A stretch of DNA of 64,000 bases from Maribacter arcticus (GTDB lineage: Bacteria; Bacteroidota; Bacteroidia; Flavobacteriales; Flavobacteriaceae). Location of the stretch: contig NZ_FUYL01000006.1 in the NCBI RefSeq assembly GCF_900167935.1, positions 186,001 to 250,000 of the forward strand. The letters run 5' to 3'. Each line of letters begins with the position of its first letter. Position 1 is the stretch's first letter. The notes beneath the pieces are model-generated. The model ran no database searches and was not told the origin of the DNA. It saw only the letters and a list, made by a program, of their open reading frames with translations. The translations under genes and the position numbers were made by a program. Positions 35,931 through 45,781 of this stretch are shown piece by piece.

Positions 35931-37304
35931 TTAAACAGTATCTGGTTGTGGATGCTCCCAATCACCCCTATATTCTCTTTGTAATAATGCAGTTGCTTCA
36001 GGGTCGTTTAATACTGATCTGCTTTTTGGGTCATATACCAATGGTCTTTTTAAGTCCATAGATAAGTTAGCCAAAATACAGCTAGCTGTTGAAATGTGTC
36101 CTTCCTCAATATCAGCAATAGGTTTATTTCCTTTTTCAATAGCGTTCAAAAAATCAATCATATGCCCACGTGTTGCTGGTGCAGCATGTAATTCAATATC
36201 TTTTTCAGTTAAATCTTCGGGATATTTCTCACGCTCATATAGTACATCAAAGCGAATTGTTTCACTGCCATCAAGAGGTATAAATTCCGCCTTCATAACA
36301 TCTCCTTTTAAAACTCCTTTAGTTCCATAAATTTTAAACGACCAAGGGTAATCTGGGTCGTCTGGGTTTCCCCATGTTCTATGTTGCCAATTGCAATTAA
36401 GGTCATCATATTCAAATACTGCCGATTGAGTATCTGATATATTTGATTTTCCATCTTTCTGAACAAAAATGCCACCTTCAGAACTTATCCGTTTTGGCCA
36501 GCCTAAATCTAGCATCCAACGAACGGTATCTAGCATATGAACACACATATCACCGGTTATTCCGTTTCCATACTCTCTAAAAGTTCGCCACCATCTTCGG
36601 TGTGGTATTCCATCATATGGTCTCATTGGGGCTGGACCTGTCCACATTTCATAATCCAAAAAATCAGGAACTTCTTGTAACGGAGGATTTCCATTTGCAC
36701 GCATATGATAATAGCAAGCCATATCAACATGACCAATAGTACCTAACAACCCAGTATCTATAATTTGTTTTTTCACATCAATTAAATGTGGTGTGCTTTT
36801 GCGTTGGGTGCCTACTTGAACCGTTCTATTATATTTGCGGGCTGCAGCGACCATAGCCTCTCCTTCAATGATATCTACACTTATCGGTTTTTGTACATAA
36901 ACATGTGCTCCAGATTTTAGAGCTGCAATACATGTTAAAGCATGCCAGTGGTCAGGAGTGCCGATTAAAACAATATCTAAATTATCATTTTTCAACATTT
37001 CTCTGTAATCAGAAAATAACTTTGGTTTCTTACCATTTTTTTGACGTTGTGAAACTAGAAGAGCCGTTTCATTCAAGAAATTTGAATCTACATCACAAAG
37101 AGAAACAACTTCAACATTAGCCACCTGTATCAATCGCATTAAATCACTTGTGCCATACCAGCCAGTACCTATGAGTCCAACTTTTTTAGGTTTTTCATTT
37201 TCGAAAAATTCAAAACCATAAGAACTTAACGATGTTAATAATAATGATGCTGATGCAGCTTTAATAAAATTCCGTCTTTTAATAGGCGCAGACAAATTTG
37301 ACAT
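35931..37304 (-). CDS. exported Gfo/Idh/MocA-family oxidoreductase
   Basis: The 457-residue protein starts with a twin-arginine-like leader (APIKRRNFIKAASASLLLTSLSS). A Rossmann dinucleotide fold follows (KKVGLIGTGWYGTSDLMRLI), then the family catalytic Lys region VYVQKPISVDIIEGEAM. A long Gfo/Idh C-terminal sheet domain contains MCVHMLDTVRWMLDLGWP. Family members oxidise or reduce sugars with tightly bound NAD(P). ATG 37304 is chosen over 37364 since the leader begins there. The gene is convergent with the LacI regulator, two bases apart. A role in a periplasmic keto-sugar route with the GMC enzyme at 39 kb is inferred. Confidence 0.87.
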   Translation of the reverse strand: MSNLSAPIKRRNFIKAASASLLLTSLSSYGFEFFENEKPKKVGLIGTGWYGTSDLMRLIQVANVEVVSLCDVDSNFLNETALLVSQRQKNGKKPKLFSDYREMLKNDNLDIVLIGTPDHWHALTCIAALKSGAHVYVQKPISVDIIEGEAMVAAARKYNRTVQVGTQRKSTPHLIDVKKQIIDTGLLGTIGHVDMACYYHMRANGNPPLQEVPDFLDYEMWTGPAPMRPYDGIPHRRWWRTFREYGNGITGDMCVHMLDTVRWMLDLGWPKRISSEGGIFVQKDGKSNISDTQSAVFEYDDLNCNWQHRTWGNPDDPDYPWSFKIYGTKGVLKGDVMKAEFIPLDGSETIRFDVLYEREKYPEDLTEKDIELHAAPATRGHMIDFLNAIEKGNKPIADIEEGHISTASCILANLSMDLKRPLVYDPKSRSVLNDPEATALLQREYRGDWEHPQPDTV

Positions 37305-37446
37305 GGTATTGGTTGTTAATTGATTATGTATTTCATAATTGGAAGAGTTAAGATAGGTAATCATTTAAAATTAACAGTAAATGTTTATGAAATTGTTAAA
37401 ATGAATCATATTTCGGTATATTTAAATCAATTTTATTGATAATTCT

Positions 37447-38826
37447 ATGAAATTACGTTTAAGCTTATTTTTCTTGTGCCTATTCGCAGTTACTATTGTT
37501 AAGGCAGAAATTACATTACCTAATATCTTTTCGAATGAAATGGTCTTGCAAAGGGAATCGGATGTTTCTCTTTACGGATGGGCAGGACCGAGTGAGGAAT
37601 TTTCAATTTACACAAGTTGGAATGATGCGACGGTACAAGTGAAAACTGGTAATGATGCGAAATGGAATATTCAAGTAGCCACACCAAAAGCAGGCGGGCC
37701 TTATACCATCCGATTTATTGGAAAGGAAAATGAAATCGTTTTGAGCGATGTTTTAATTGGTGAGGTATGGCTTTGTTCTGGGCAGAGTAATATGGAATGG
37801 AGCGCAAATAGCAAAATTGATAATAAGGATTATGAAATTGAAAATGCAAACTATCCTACTATTCGGTTGTTCACCGTTGAGAAAAGAACAGCAGATTATC
37901 CGTTGGATAATGTTATAGGAACTTGGGAAACTTGCTCTACTAAAACTATGCCTAATTTTAGCGCTGTTGCTTATTTTTTTGCCAGAAAAGTTCAGTCAGA
38001 ATTGAATATACCTATTGGGTTAATCGATTCTTCTTGGGGTGCTTCTTGTGCTGAAGTATGGACACCAGAATCTGTTTTCGAAGCACACCCAGAATTGGTT
38101 ACTTCGCATGAGCTTATTCAACCCAATCAATGGGTGACGATAGAGAAGTCTACTATATATAATGCCATGATTGCACCATTGACCAATTTTAAAATTGGAG
38201 GAGTTTTGTGGTATCAAGGAGAATCGAATACGGCTAACGCAGAATCTTACCAACAGATTTTCACTGAAATGATTACCTCTTGGCGCGCTGATTGGAATAA
38301 TGATTTTCCATTTTACTACGTGCAAATTGCGCCTTTTAAATATGGTGGAGAGTTCGAAGGTGGTATAGTTCGTGATCAGCAACGCAGAACTTTAGCGTTA
38401 AAAAATACAGGAATGGCAATGACCAGTGATATTTGTACGGTTGAAGACATACATCCACAAAACAAACAAGACGTTGGTTTGCGACTGGCAAATATTGCAC
38501 TGAAACAACATTATAATAACTTACAAGATCAAGAGGTTTATGGTCCGTTGTTTGAAGCTGCCGAAATAATAGGGAATCAAATTCAAATTAAATTTAGTCA
38601 CGATAAGGGATTAAAAAGTGATAGAAAAAAAATAGAGTTATTTGAGATATCGAATGAAAAAGGGGAGTGGTTTACAGCAAAAGCAAAACTGAAAAATGGT
38701 ATGGTTATAGTCAGTTCAAAGGAAGTGAAAAGCCCTAAAGCTGTTCGATATGCATGGAAAAGTACTGATATTGGTAATTTATATAATGAGGTAGGTTTGC
38801 CTGCATCTACATTTAAAAGTGAGTAA
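37447..38826 (+). CDS. sialate O-acetylesterase-family exported esterase
   Basis: The 459-residue protein has a signal peptide (residues 1-20) and SGNH-type catalytic motifs: nucleophile LCSGQSNMEWS near residue 116, VLWYQGESNT and the Asp-His pair in VEDIHPQNKQDVG. The family removes O-acetyl groups from sialic acids or from plant and algal polysaccharides such as xylan. No sialic acid catabolic genes are nearby, so deacetylation of a polysaccharide is more likely in this carbohydrate cluster; that is inference. Confidence 0.88.
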   Translation: MKLRLSLFFLCLFAVTIVKAEITLPNIFSNEMVLQRESDVSLYGWAGPSEEFSIYTSWNDATVQVKTGNDAKWNIQVATPKAGGPYTIRFIGKENEIVLSDVLIGEVWLCSGQSNMEWSANSKIDNKDYEIENANYPTIRLFTVEKRTADYPLDNVIGTWETCSTKTMPNFSAVAYFFARKVQSELNIPIGLIDSSWGASCAEVWTPESVFEAHPELVTSHELIQPNQWVTIEKSTIYNAMIAPLTNFKIGGVLWYQGESNTANAESYQQIFTEMITSWRADWNNDFPFYYVQIAPFKYGGEFEGGIVRDQQRRTLALKNTGMAMTSDICTVEDIHPQNKQDVGLRLANIALKQHYNNLQDQEVYGPLFEAAEIIGNQIQIKFSHDKGLKSDRKKIELFEISNEKGEWFTAKAKLKNGMVIVSSKEVKSPKAVRYAWKSTDIGNLYNEVGLPASTFKSE

Positions 38827-38876
38827 AAAATTGGGGTAAAGTGTACGAATGACTCTTAAAACCTTACGTCCATCCA

Positions 38877-38890
38877 ATGATCAAGGTCAT
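38877..38890. promoter_or_regulatory. TGAT-N4-GTCA site upstream of the GMC oxidoreductase gene
   Basis: ATGATcaagGTCAT fits the TGAY-N4-RTCA pattern with one imperfect position and ends 68 bases before the GMC start. It matches sites near the stress genes. Function is inferred. Confidence 0.4.
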
Positions 38891-38957
38891 TCAGCTAAAA
38901 ACAAGTATTATTTTTTGATAAAATATCTAAATTGTATTCAATAACTAATTCAAAATT

Positions 38958-40679
38958 ATGCAGATAAAAGAATCCTCAGAAATATATGATGTCATCATTA
39001 TTGGTTCTGGCGCTGGTGGTGGTATGGCTACCAAGCAGTTGGCAGATGCCGGTTTAAATGTTGCCGTTGTAGAGGCTGGTCCTTATTTTGATCCAGCTGA
39101 CCCCAAAACGATGACTCAATTAAAGCAGCCATATGATTCTCCTCGTAGAGGGGCAGGAACGGATCGTGCTTTTGGTGAATGGGATATGTCTTGGGGTGAC
39201 TGGGAAGTTGAAGGCGAGCCATACACACATGAAGAAGGTACCGAGTTTAAATGGTGGAGAGCAAGAATGTTGGGTGGACGAACCAACCACTGGGGTCGAA
39301 TTTCTTTACGATTTGGACCGAAAGATTTTAAAGGTAAAACTCGTGATGGTCATGGTGATGATTGGCCTATCGGATACGAGGATGTTAAACCTTACTATGA
39401 TAAATTAGATAAGCTTATTGGTGTTTTTGGTACCAATGAAGGTCGTGAGAATGATCCTGACGGATTTTTTCTACCTCCCCCGAAACCGAGACTGCATGAA
39501 TTATTTTATATCAATGGTGCAAAGAAATCTAATATCCCTGTAATACCGGGTAGACTTTCAATGTTGACCAAAAGAATTAATAATGATCGTGGAGTTTGTT
39601 TTTACTGTGGACAATGTTCCCGTTCATGCTCTGTGTATGCAGATTTTTCTGCGGGAAGTTGCTTAATATTCCCAGCACAAAAAAGTGGTGGTAAAGTAAA
39701 GATATTCGTTAATTCAATGGTTCGTGAAATAACGACTAATGAAGAAGGTAAAGCAACAGGAGTTTCCTACATCAGTAAAGACGATAGAAAAGAATATAAG
39801 CTTAAAGCTAAAGTTGTTGTGTTAGCGGCATCCGCTTGTAGTTCAGCACGAATTCTACTAAATTCAAAAAGCAAGCAACATCCAAACGGATTAGGGAATA
39901 GTAGTAATATCGTTGGTAAATATCTTCATGATTCTACGGGTGCAAGTGCAGCAGGCATAATTCCCGATTTAATGAATAGAAAGACATCTTATAATGAAGA
40001 TGGCACAGGTGGTATGCATGTATATTCACCATGGTGGGGAGACAATTCTAAACTCAATTTCCCAAGAGGATATCACATCGAAGTTTGGGGCGGTATGGGT
40101 CAACCCAATTATGGTTTCGGCTTTGACCCTAACGGAATGAACAAATACTTCGGTCTTAAATCTGGAGGTTATGGAGAAGGTCTACGTGACGATGTTAAAA
40201 AGTACTATGGCTCTGTGATTGGTTTTGGAGGTCGTGGGGAGGCGATTGCCTTTAAAGAAAACTATTGTGAAATTGACCCTACAACAGTTGATCAATTTGG
40301 TATTCCTGTTTTAAAATTCAATTATAAGCATTCTGAATTTGAGATAAACCAGGCGAAACATATGCAAGATACTTTTGAAGAACTGATTCATAATATGGGC
40401 GGTATACCTTTAAATGAAAAGCCTGGAAAAGATAAAGATTATGGTCTTTTAGCCCCAGGTCAAATTATTCATGAAGTTGGTACTACACGAATGGGTAATG
40501 ATCCAAAAACGTCTGTGACCAATAAGTTTCAGCAGTTACACGATGTAGATAATGTTTTCATTGTAGATGCAGGTGTTTTTGTTTCTCAGGCAGATAAGAA
40601 TTGTACATGGACCATTATGGCACTTTCATGGAGAGCATCTGATTATATTATCGAACAACTTAAGGCACAAAATATTTAG
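38958..40679 (+). CDS. GMC oxidoreductase, large subunit of a membrane sugar dehydrogenase
   Basis: The 573-residue flavoprotein has an FAD motif at the start (DVIIIGSGAGGGMATKQLA). A Cys-rich segment (CFYCGQCSRSCSVYADFSAG, about residues 214-233) follows. The C-terminal GMC_oxred_C domain contains HEVGTTRMGNDPKTS and the catalytic region VFVSQADKNCTWTIMALSWRA. This is the gluconate-2-dehydrogenase / glucoside-3-dehydrogenase type rather than soluble glucose oxidase. It has no signal peptide and probably leaves the cytoplasm with the Tat-tagged subunit encoded three bases downstream. The cytochrome subunit is not in the window. Substrate unknown. Confidence 0.9.
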   Translation: MQIKESSEIYDVIIIGSGAGGGMATKQLADAGLNVAVVEAGPYFDPADPKTMTQLKQPYDSPRRGAGTDRAFGEWDMSWGDWEVEGEPYTHEEGTEFKWWRARMLGGRTNHWGRISLRFGPKDFKGKTRDGHGDDWPIGYEDVKPYYDKLDKLIGVFGTNEGRENDPDGFFLPPPKPRLHELFYINGAKKSNIPVIPGRLSMLTKRINNDRGVCFYCGQCSRSCSVYADFSAGSCLIFPAQKSGGKVKIFVNSMVREITTNEEGKATGVSYISKDDRKEYKLKAKVVVLAASACSSARILLNSKSKQHPNGLGNSSNIVGKYLHDSTGASAAGIIPDLMNRKTSYNEDGTGGMHVYSPWWGDNSKLNFPRGYHIEVWGGMGQPNYGFGFDPNGMNKYFGLKSGGYGEGLRDDVKKYYGSVIGFGGRGEAIAFKENYCEIDPTTVDQFGIPVLKFNYKHSEFEINQAKHMQDTFEELIHNMGGIPLNEKPGKDKDYGLLAPGQIIHEVGTTRMGNDPKTSVTNKFQQLHDVDNVFIVDAGVFVSQADKNCTWTIMALSWRASDYIIEQLKAQNI

Positions 40680-40682
40680 AAG

Positions 40683-41405
40683 ATGGATAGAAGAAAGAGT
40701 TTACAAACTTTAATACTTGGTGGAGCAGCTGCTGGTACAGGTCTAGTATTCAACTCCTGTAAAACAGAAAATGCTGATACTATTGATGAGGCTATTGCAA
40801 CAGGTAGTGAGAAATATTTTGGAAGAACGCCAGAAGAATTGGAACGCATAGAAAAGTTAAATGCAGAACAATTATTCAATGAACATGAGATGGAGACTAT
40901 TGCAGAATTAGCTGTGGTTATTCTTCCAGCTAAAGAACCACATGGTGGACCCATTGAGGCGGGTGTTCCCGACCTTGTCGAGTTCATGGGAAAAGATATT
41001 CCAGAAATGGCACCGACGCTTTTAGGTGGCTTAATGTGGTTGGATCATAAAAGTAATACAGAATTCGGTACAGAGTTCAAGTCGGCAACCTTAGAACAGA
41101 AAAAACAAATCTGTGATGAAATTTGCTGGCATGACACAGAAGTTCCTTTAGAGAAACAACCATTAGAAATACAGTTTTTCTACATGATGAGAGGGCTAAC
41201 GGTTACAGGTTATTATACCTCTAAAGTCGGAATAGCAGATTTAGGTTATAAAGGAAATTCACCCAATGTATGGGATGGTGTACCACAAGATGTATTAGAC
41301 CAGCACGGAGTAGCATATGATCCAGCTTGGATTGCAAAATGTGTAGACCAGAGTCAAAGAAACGTCATAGCAGAATGGGATGAAAACGGTAATTTACTTA
41401 CATAG
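40683..41405 (+). CDS. gluconate 2-dehydrogenase subunit 3-family protein
   Basis: The 240-residue protein has a twin-arginine-type leader (DRRKSLQTLILGGAAAGTGL) with a lipobox-like FNSC. The subunit 3 domain follows, with LNAEQLFNEHEMETIAELAVVILPAKEPHGGPIEAGVPDLVEFM. This small subunit accompanies GMC dehydrogenases and carries the export signal for the complex. Three bases separate it from the GMC gene and about 15 from the next gene, so all three are co-transcribed. Confidence 0.9.
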   Translation: MDRRKSLQTLILGGAAAGTGLVFNSCKTENADTIDEAIATGSEKYFGRTPEELERIEKLNAEQLFNEHEMETIAELAVVILPAKEPHGGPIEAGVPDLVEFMGKDIPEMAPTLLGGLMWLDHKSNTEFGTEFKSATLEQKKQICDEICWHDTEVPLEKQPLEIQFFYMMRGLTVTGYYTSKVGIADLGYKGNSPNVWDGVPQDVLDQHGVAYDPAWIAKCVDQSQRNVIAEWDENGNLLT

Positions 41406-41419
41406 ATAATAGAAATAAA

Positions 41420-42241
41420 ATGAAAAATATTATCATAACCGCTATTCTTTTCGGAAGTGGTTTTTTATCACAGGCACAAGAAGTTGGCTTGCAGTTATAT
41501 AGTTTGCGAGATCAATTTAAAGTTGATGTATCAAATACATTAGGTTTAATTGAAGAATGGGGAATTACGAATATAGAAGGTGGTGGCACCTATGATATGC
41601 CCATGGAAGATTTTAAAACTTTACTGGCAGAACATAATCTAAACATGGTAAGTGTTGGTGCTCAATTTGGCGATTTAGAGAATGATATTGATAAGGTCGT
41701 TAAAAATGCCAAAGCCTTTGGGGCCACATATGTAATGTGCGCCTGGGTACCACATGATGATAATAAATGGGATTTAGAAGAAACCCAACATGCCACCGAT
41801 GTTTTTAACAAAGCAGGAAAAATTCTTAAAAAGAATGGACTTACGCTAGCTTATCATGCGCATGGGTATGAATTTAGACCTTATAAGAATGCTACTTTGT
41901 TCGACTATATGGCTGAACACGCGAAGGATTTCTCTTTTGAATTAGATGTTTTTTGGGCTCAGCACGGCGGTGCGGATCCGCTGGCATTAATGAAAAAATA
42001 TCCTAAGAAGTTTGTCTTGCTACATTTAAAAGATATGCAAAAGGGTATTGTAGGTAATAACACAGGGCACGAAGAAGATGATACCAATGTTGTATTAGGT
42101 ACAGGCCAAGTTGATATTTCAGGTATTGTTGCCGAAGCTAAAAAGCTAGGTATAAAATATATGTTCATTGAAGATGAATCTTCTGATGTTGTTTCACAAG
42201 TACCTAAAAGCTTAGAATATCTGAGTCAATTAGAAAAATAA
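41420..42241 (+). CDS. exported sugar phosphate isomerase/epimerase-like TIM barrel protein
   Basis: The 273-residue protein has a signal peptide (residues 1-20, ending SQA) and an AP-endonuclease-2-type TIM barrel (VGLQLYSLRDQFKVD). Metal-binding positions occur in LAYHAHGYEF, FELDVFWAQHGGADP, LLHLKDMQ and MFIEDES. Exported members occur next to GMC dehydrogenases and Gfo/Idh enzymes and are thought to act on 3-keto-glycosides, as isomerases or lyases. It is third in the GMC-subunit 3 operon and is followed by a terminator. Confidence 0.88.
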   Translation: MKNIIITAILFGSGFLSQAQEVGLQLYSLRDQFKVDVSNTLGLIEEWGITNIEGGGTYDMPMEDFKTLLAEHNLNMVSVGAQFGDLENDIDKVVKNAKAFGATYVMCAWVPHDDNKWDLEETQHATDVFNKAGKILKKNGLTLAYHAHGYEFRPYKNATLFDYMAEHAKDFSFELDVFWAQHGGADPLALMKKYPKKFVLLHLKDMQKGIVGNNTGHEEDDTNVVLGTGQVDISGIVAEAKKLGIKYMFIEDESSDVVSQVPKSLEYLSQLEK

Positions 42242-42259
42242 AACCAATTACCAACCATT

Positions 42260-42296
42260 AGCCCCTATTTCATGTTTGAAGTAGGGGCTTTTTTAT
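42260..42296 (+). terminator. terminator of the GMC operon
   Basis: AGCCCCTA (42260-42267) and TAGGGGCT (42282-42289) form a stem followed by six T. It lies 19 bases after the TIM-barrel gene stop. Confidence 0.85.
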
Positions 42297-42335
42297 TATT
42301 TGGCTAATCAGATTTTATTCTATAATTTATAGTTT

Positions 42336-43952
42336 ATGAAATTGATTTTACTTTCAATCCTTTTAACACTTTCCTTCTCTTGTAAGGATAAGGCAGAGAA
42401 TATTAATCAAAACATTCAATCCCTACCGAACATTATTTGGTTGGTGGCCGAGGATCAATCACCAGACTGGTTCCCTATGTATGGCGACTCAATACAGTCT
42501 CTTCCTAACTTAGAGTCTCTTTCACATGATGGCGTTGTTTTTACAAACGCTGTTGCTCCTGTACCAGTCTGTGCTCCGGCACGAAGTGCAATTATCACCG
42601 GTATGTATCCTACAACATTGGGCACGCATAATATGCGTACATATAACGCGTATGCTAAAGGGCAAAATGAACCATCAATTGGTATTCCTAGTTATTCTCC
42701 ATTAGTACCAGATGGTGTGAAAATGTTTACCGAGTATTTGCGAATAAATGGATATTATACTTCTAATGGACCAAAGGAGGATTACAACTTTGAAAAATCG
42801 GAAGCGGCATGGAGTGATTCAAGTAAAGAGCACCACTGGCGTAATAGAGAATCTGGACAACCATTTTTTAGTGTATTTAATTTTTCGGTTTGTCATGAAT
42901 CGCAGGTTTGGGCACGAACAAATGATACCCTCTATGTAAATCCGGAAGAAATTAAAGTTCCACCTTATTTTCCGGATACTGATGTAGTACGACATGATAT
43001 GGCTGTCAATTACAGTAATTTAAAACGGTTGGATAATCAAATCGGAAAAATTTTAAATCAATTGAAATCCGATGGACTTTATGAAAATAGTTATATCTTT
43101 TTTTATGGCGATCACGGCGGACCCTTTCCAAGGTATAAAAGAGCATTGTATGATACGGGGTTAAAAGTGCCAATGGTTATTAAGTTTCCTGCAAATAAAG
43201 GTGCAGGTACTGTCGATGACCGTATGTTTAGTTTTATTGATTTAGCGCCCACAGTACTTTCATTAGCTGGTATAGAACCTCCTAGAGTTATACAAGGTGT
43301 TGCACAATTTGGTGCGTTTGAGACCAAGAACAAACCAAAAGTAACATTTCATTCTTCAGATAGGTTTGATGCGGTATATGACCGATTAAGAGCAGTGCGT
43401 TCTTCCCGATTTAAGTATATAAAAAATTTTAATACCAATTTAAGTAGAGCTTTACCTATAGCTTACAGGGAACAAATGGGCATAATGAAAGAATTGAGAA
43501 GCTTGGATAGTGCAAATCAATTAAATAAAATTTCATCCACCTGGATGCAACCTGATAAACCAAATGAGGAATTTTATGATTTAGAAAAAGACCCTGAAGA
43601 GCTACATAATCTTTCAAAGGTTCCAGAGTATAAGGATTCAATTGATTACTATCGTGATATTCTAAATCAATGGATTCAGGAAACTAAAGATCTCGGAGAA
43701 GTAGAAGAAAAAGTACTATTACATAATTGGTTGGTAGATGGTAAACAGCCAAAATTAAATGGATTACAGTTACAGGAAAAAGATAATATTATTAAGCTTT
43801 TACATTCAAAAGCAGATGCTACCATAGTTTGGAGAAAATTAAAAGATTCAGTTTGGAATGTTTATTATGAACCTTTGAGCAAAGACATTTCATTTGAGGC
43901 CAAGGCAGAACGTATAGGGTATCACGATAGCGATGTTATAATTTGGCAATAA
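42336..43952 (+). CDS. family S1 sulfatase lipoprotein (heparan-sulfatase-like)
   Basis: The 538-residue protein has a lipoprotein leader ending in LSFSC (Cys16) and a sulfatase fold. The active-site motif VCAPARSAIITG has Cys79, which should be converted to formylglycine. Metal ligands are in WLVAEDQSP and FFYGDHGGPFPRYK. It is closest in style to N-sulfoglucosamine-sulfohydrolase-like S1 members. The substrate is probably a sulfated algal or animal polysaccharide. A sulfatase-maturing enzyme is not encoded in the window. It is convergent with the next sulfatase gene, seven bases apart. Confidence 0.9.
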   Translation: MKLILLSILLTLSFSCKDKAENINQNIQSLPNIIWLVAEDQSPDWFPMYGDSIQSLPNLESLSHDGVVFTNAVAPVPVCAPARSAIITGMYPTTLGTHNMRTYNAYAKGQNEPSIGIPSYSPLVPDGVKMFTEYLRINGYYTSNGPKEDYNFEKSEAAWSDSSKEHHWRNRESGQPFFSVFNFSVCHESQVWARTNDTLYVNPEEIKVPPYFPDTDVVRHDMAVNYSNLKRLDNQIGKILNQLKSDGLYENSYIFFYGDHGGPFPRYKRALYDTGLKVPMVIKFPANKGAGTVDDRMFSFIDLAPTVLSLAGIEPPRVIQGVAQFGAFETKNKPKVTFHSSDRFDAVYDRLRAVRSSRFKYIKNFNTNLSRALPIAYREQMGIMKELRSLDSANQLNKISSTWMQPDKPNEEFYDLEKDPEELHNLSKVPEYKDSIDYYRDILNQWIQETKDLGEVEEKVLLHNWLVDGKQPKLNGLQLQEKDNIIKLLHSKADATIVWRKLKDSVWNVYYEPLSKDISFEAKAERIGYHDSDVIIWQ

Positions 43953-43959
43953 CTTCCGA

Positions 43960-45747
43960 TTAATCTAACCTCTTAAACTGTAATAGCCTAAAGTCACCAA
44001 CTTGTTTTCCTTTCAGTTCTAAAGCTTTTAGAGTGAGTATACCACTTCCTTTGGTAAGGGTAATAACGCCTAAATTAAGTGGTTTAAAATCTTTCACATA
44101 AGATTCCATTCTTGGAACTCTATCTTCGTTCTTGCCAATTAATTCAGGGTCATGTGGTACTATTATTTTTTTAGCTATTTTACTATTGTTAAAGCTTAGT
44201 TCGACAATTGAGCCTAAGTCTTTTTCTGGGCATGTGTAATATAAATCGACTTCAAAGCGGCCATCTTCGAGCACATCAACATTCCAAGAAATAGAATCTT
44301 TGACAGATTTCCAATTTGTAAAAAATGAATCATTAGGCCATTGATTACTTCGTTTAATATTTCCATGGGCTTCACCATCTCTAGCTGGAAGCTGAGTATA
44401 TAATGCTTTTGAATAACCCAATGTGAAAGCGCGTTCATCGTTTGCTTTGGTTATTTGAATCGTCTCCTTTTTCCAGTTGGTCTTTGCTGTAATTAATGAA
44501 TCGGTGATTTGCGGATGTTTATTCGAAACATCAAATTTTTGACCACGATCAGTACTAATATCGTAAAGTCTATTTTCTTCATCTAATCTAAATTGCTGAC
44601 TTCTTACACTTGTTTTACCGTTCCAATGATTATAGATAAAACGGTCTTTAATAGTTACAGCATTTCCTAATAGTAATGCGCTTAAATCTATACCATCAAT
44701 TGGCTTTTCTGTTTTTATCGGTATCGATAGTAAACCGCAAAGGGTTGGCAAAATATCGATACTACTTGCTATTTCGGTAAGGTTCAACCCTTTTTCAATA
44801 TGATTCACCCATTGCATATAGAATGGAGTACGAACACCACCTTCACTTACATTTCCTTTTTTTCCACTCATACCGCCATTCCACCGATAAGCATTAGGGC
44901 CATTATCAGAAAGATAAATAATGATGGTATCCTCTTCTAAACCTAGCTGTTTAATTTTATCAGTAACTCTGCCAACATTATCGTCTATATTTTCGACCAT
45001 GGCCAACGCGGCTTTTGTAAATTGTAAATCTTCCTCTACGTCAGTTTCGGAAAGTAATTCTAAGGACTTGTGTTTCATTCTATCCCAATATTTGTCAGGT
45101 ACTTGCATTGGGCTATGAGGGGTATTGTATGGCAGGTAAAGAAAGAACGATTCACTGGCATTTTTTTCAATAAAATCAAGTCCTTTATCCGTAAGGTCAT
45201 CTACTAAAAAACCATTACCCTTTACCAACTTGCCGTTATTTTCTAACATGGGACTAAAGTAATTACCCCAATGGCCAGAAGCGAAACCATAAAATTGGTC
45301 AAATCCTCTTGAATTTGGGTGGTATGGAGGCTGCATACCATTATGCCATTTACCAAATGCAGCAGTATTATAGCCTACATTTTTAAGAAGTTCAGCTATG
45401 GTAGTTTCATTCAAATTAAAACGTTCACCACCAGATGAGGTTTCATAAACACCCATACGGGTAAAATACCTGCCGGTCAATAATTCGGCTCTTGTGGGTG
45501 AGCAAACTGGTTGCACATAGAAATTTTCAAAGGATGCTCCATTAATTCTTAAAGAGTCAATGTTGGGTGTATTTAGATTGGTGTTACCATTGCTACTTAA
45601 ATCGCCCCAACCTTGGTCATCAGCAAGAATAAGAATTATGTTAGGTTTTTTTATTGAGGGTTTCGAGCTTTTTTCTTTTACTTTTTCAACACAAGAAATT
45701 AGTGCTGATAAAAAGATAAGAATGCTTAAAATTTTAAATTGCTTCAT
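43960..45747 (-). CDS. family S1 arylsulfatase lipoprotein with C-terminal beta domain
   Basis: The 595-residue protein has a leader ending in LISC (Cys19). The sulfatase motif VCSPTRAELLTGRY has Cys82 for formylglycine, with metal ligands in ILADDQGWGDL and YLSDNGPNAYRWNGGMSGKKG. The catalytic part ends near residue 440. A C-terminal region (about 475-595: DSISWNVDVLEDGRFEVDLYYTC ... GILTLKALELKG) looks like a beta-sandwich of carbohydrate-binding type, which ordinary S1 enzymes lack. It probably desulfates a marine glycan together with its neighbours. Confidence 0.9.
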   Translation of the reverse strand: MKQFKILSILIFLSALISCVEKVKEKSSKPSIKKPNIILILADDQGWGDLSSNGNTNLNTPNIDSLRINGASFENFYVQPVCSPTRAELLTGRYFTRMGVYETSSGGERFNLNETTIAELLKNVGYNTAAFGKWHNGMQPPYHPNSRGFDQFYGFASGHWGNYFSPMLENNGKLVKGNGFLVDDLTDKGLDFIEKNASESFFLYLPYNTPHSPMQVPDKYWDRMKHKSLELLSETDVEEDLQFTKAALAMVENIDDNVGRVTDKIKQLGLEEDTIIIYLSDNGPNAYRWNGGMSGKKGNVSEGGVRTPFYMQWVNHIEKGLNLTEIASSIDILPTLCGLLSIPIKTEKPIDGIDLSALLLGNAVTIKDRFIYNHWNGKTSVRSQQFRLDEENRLYDISTDRGQKFDVSNKHPQITDSLITAKTNWKKETIQITKANDERAFTLGYSKALYTQLPARDGEAHGNIKRSNQWPNDSFFTNWKSVKDSISWNVDVLEDGRFEVDLYYTCPEKDLGSIVELSFNNSKIAKKIIVPHDPELIGKNEDRVPRMESYVKDFKPLNLGVITLTKGSGILTLKALELKGKQVGDFRLLQFKRLD

Positions 45748-45781
45748 GAAATATCTAAAGACTTTACTAGATTTTTAAAAT

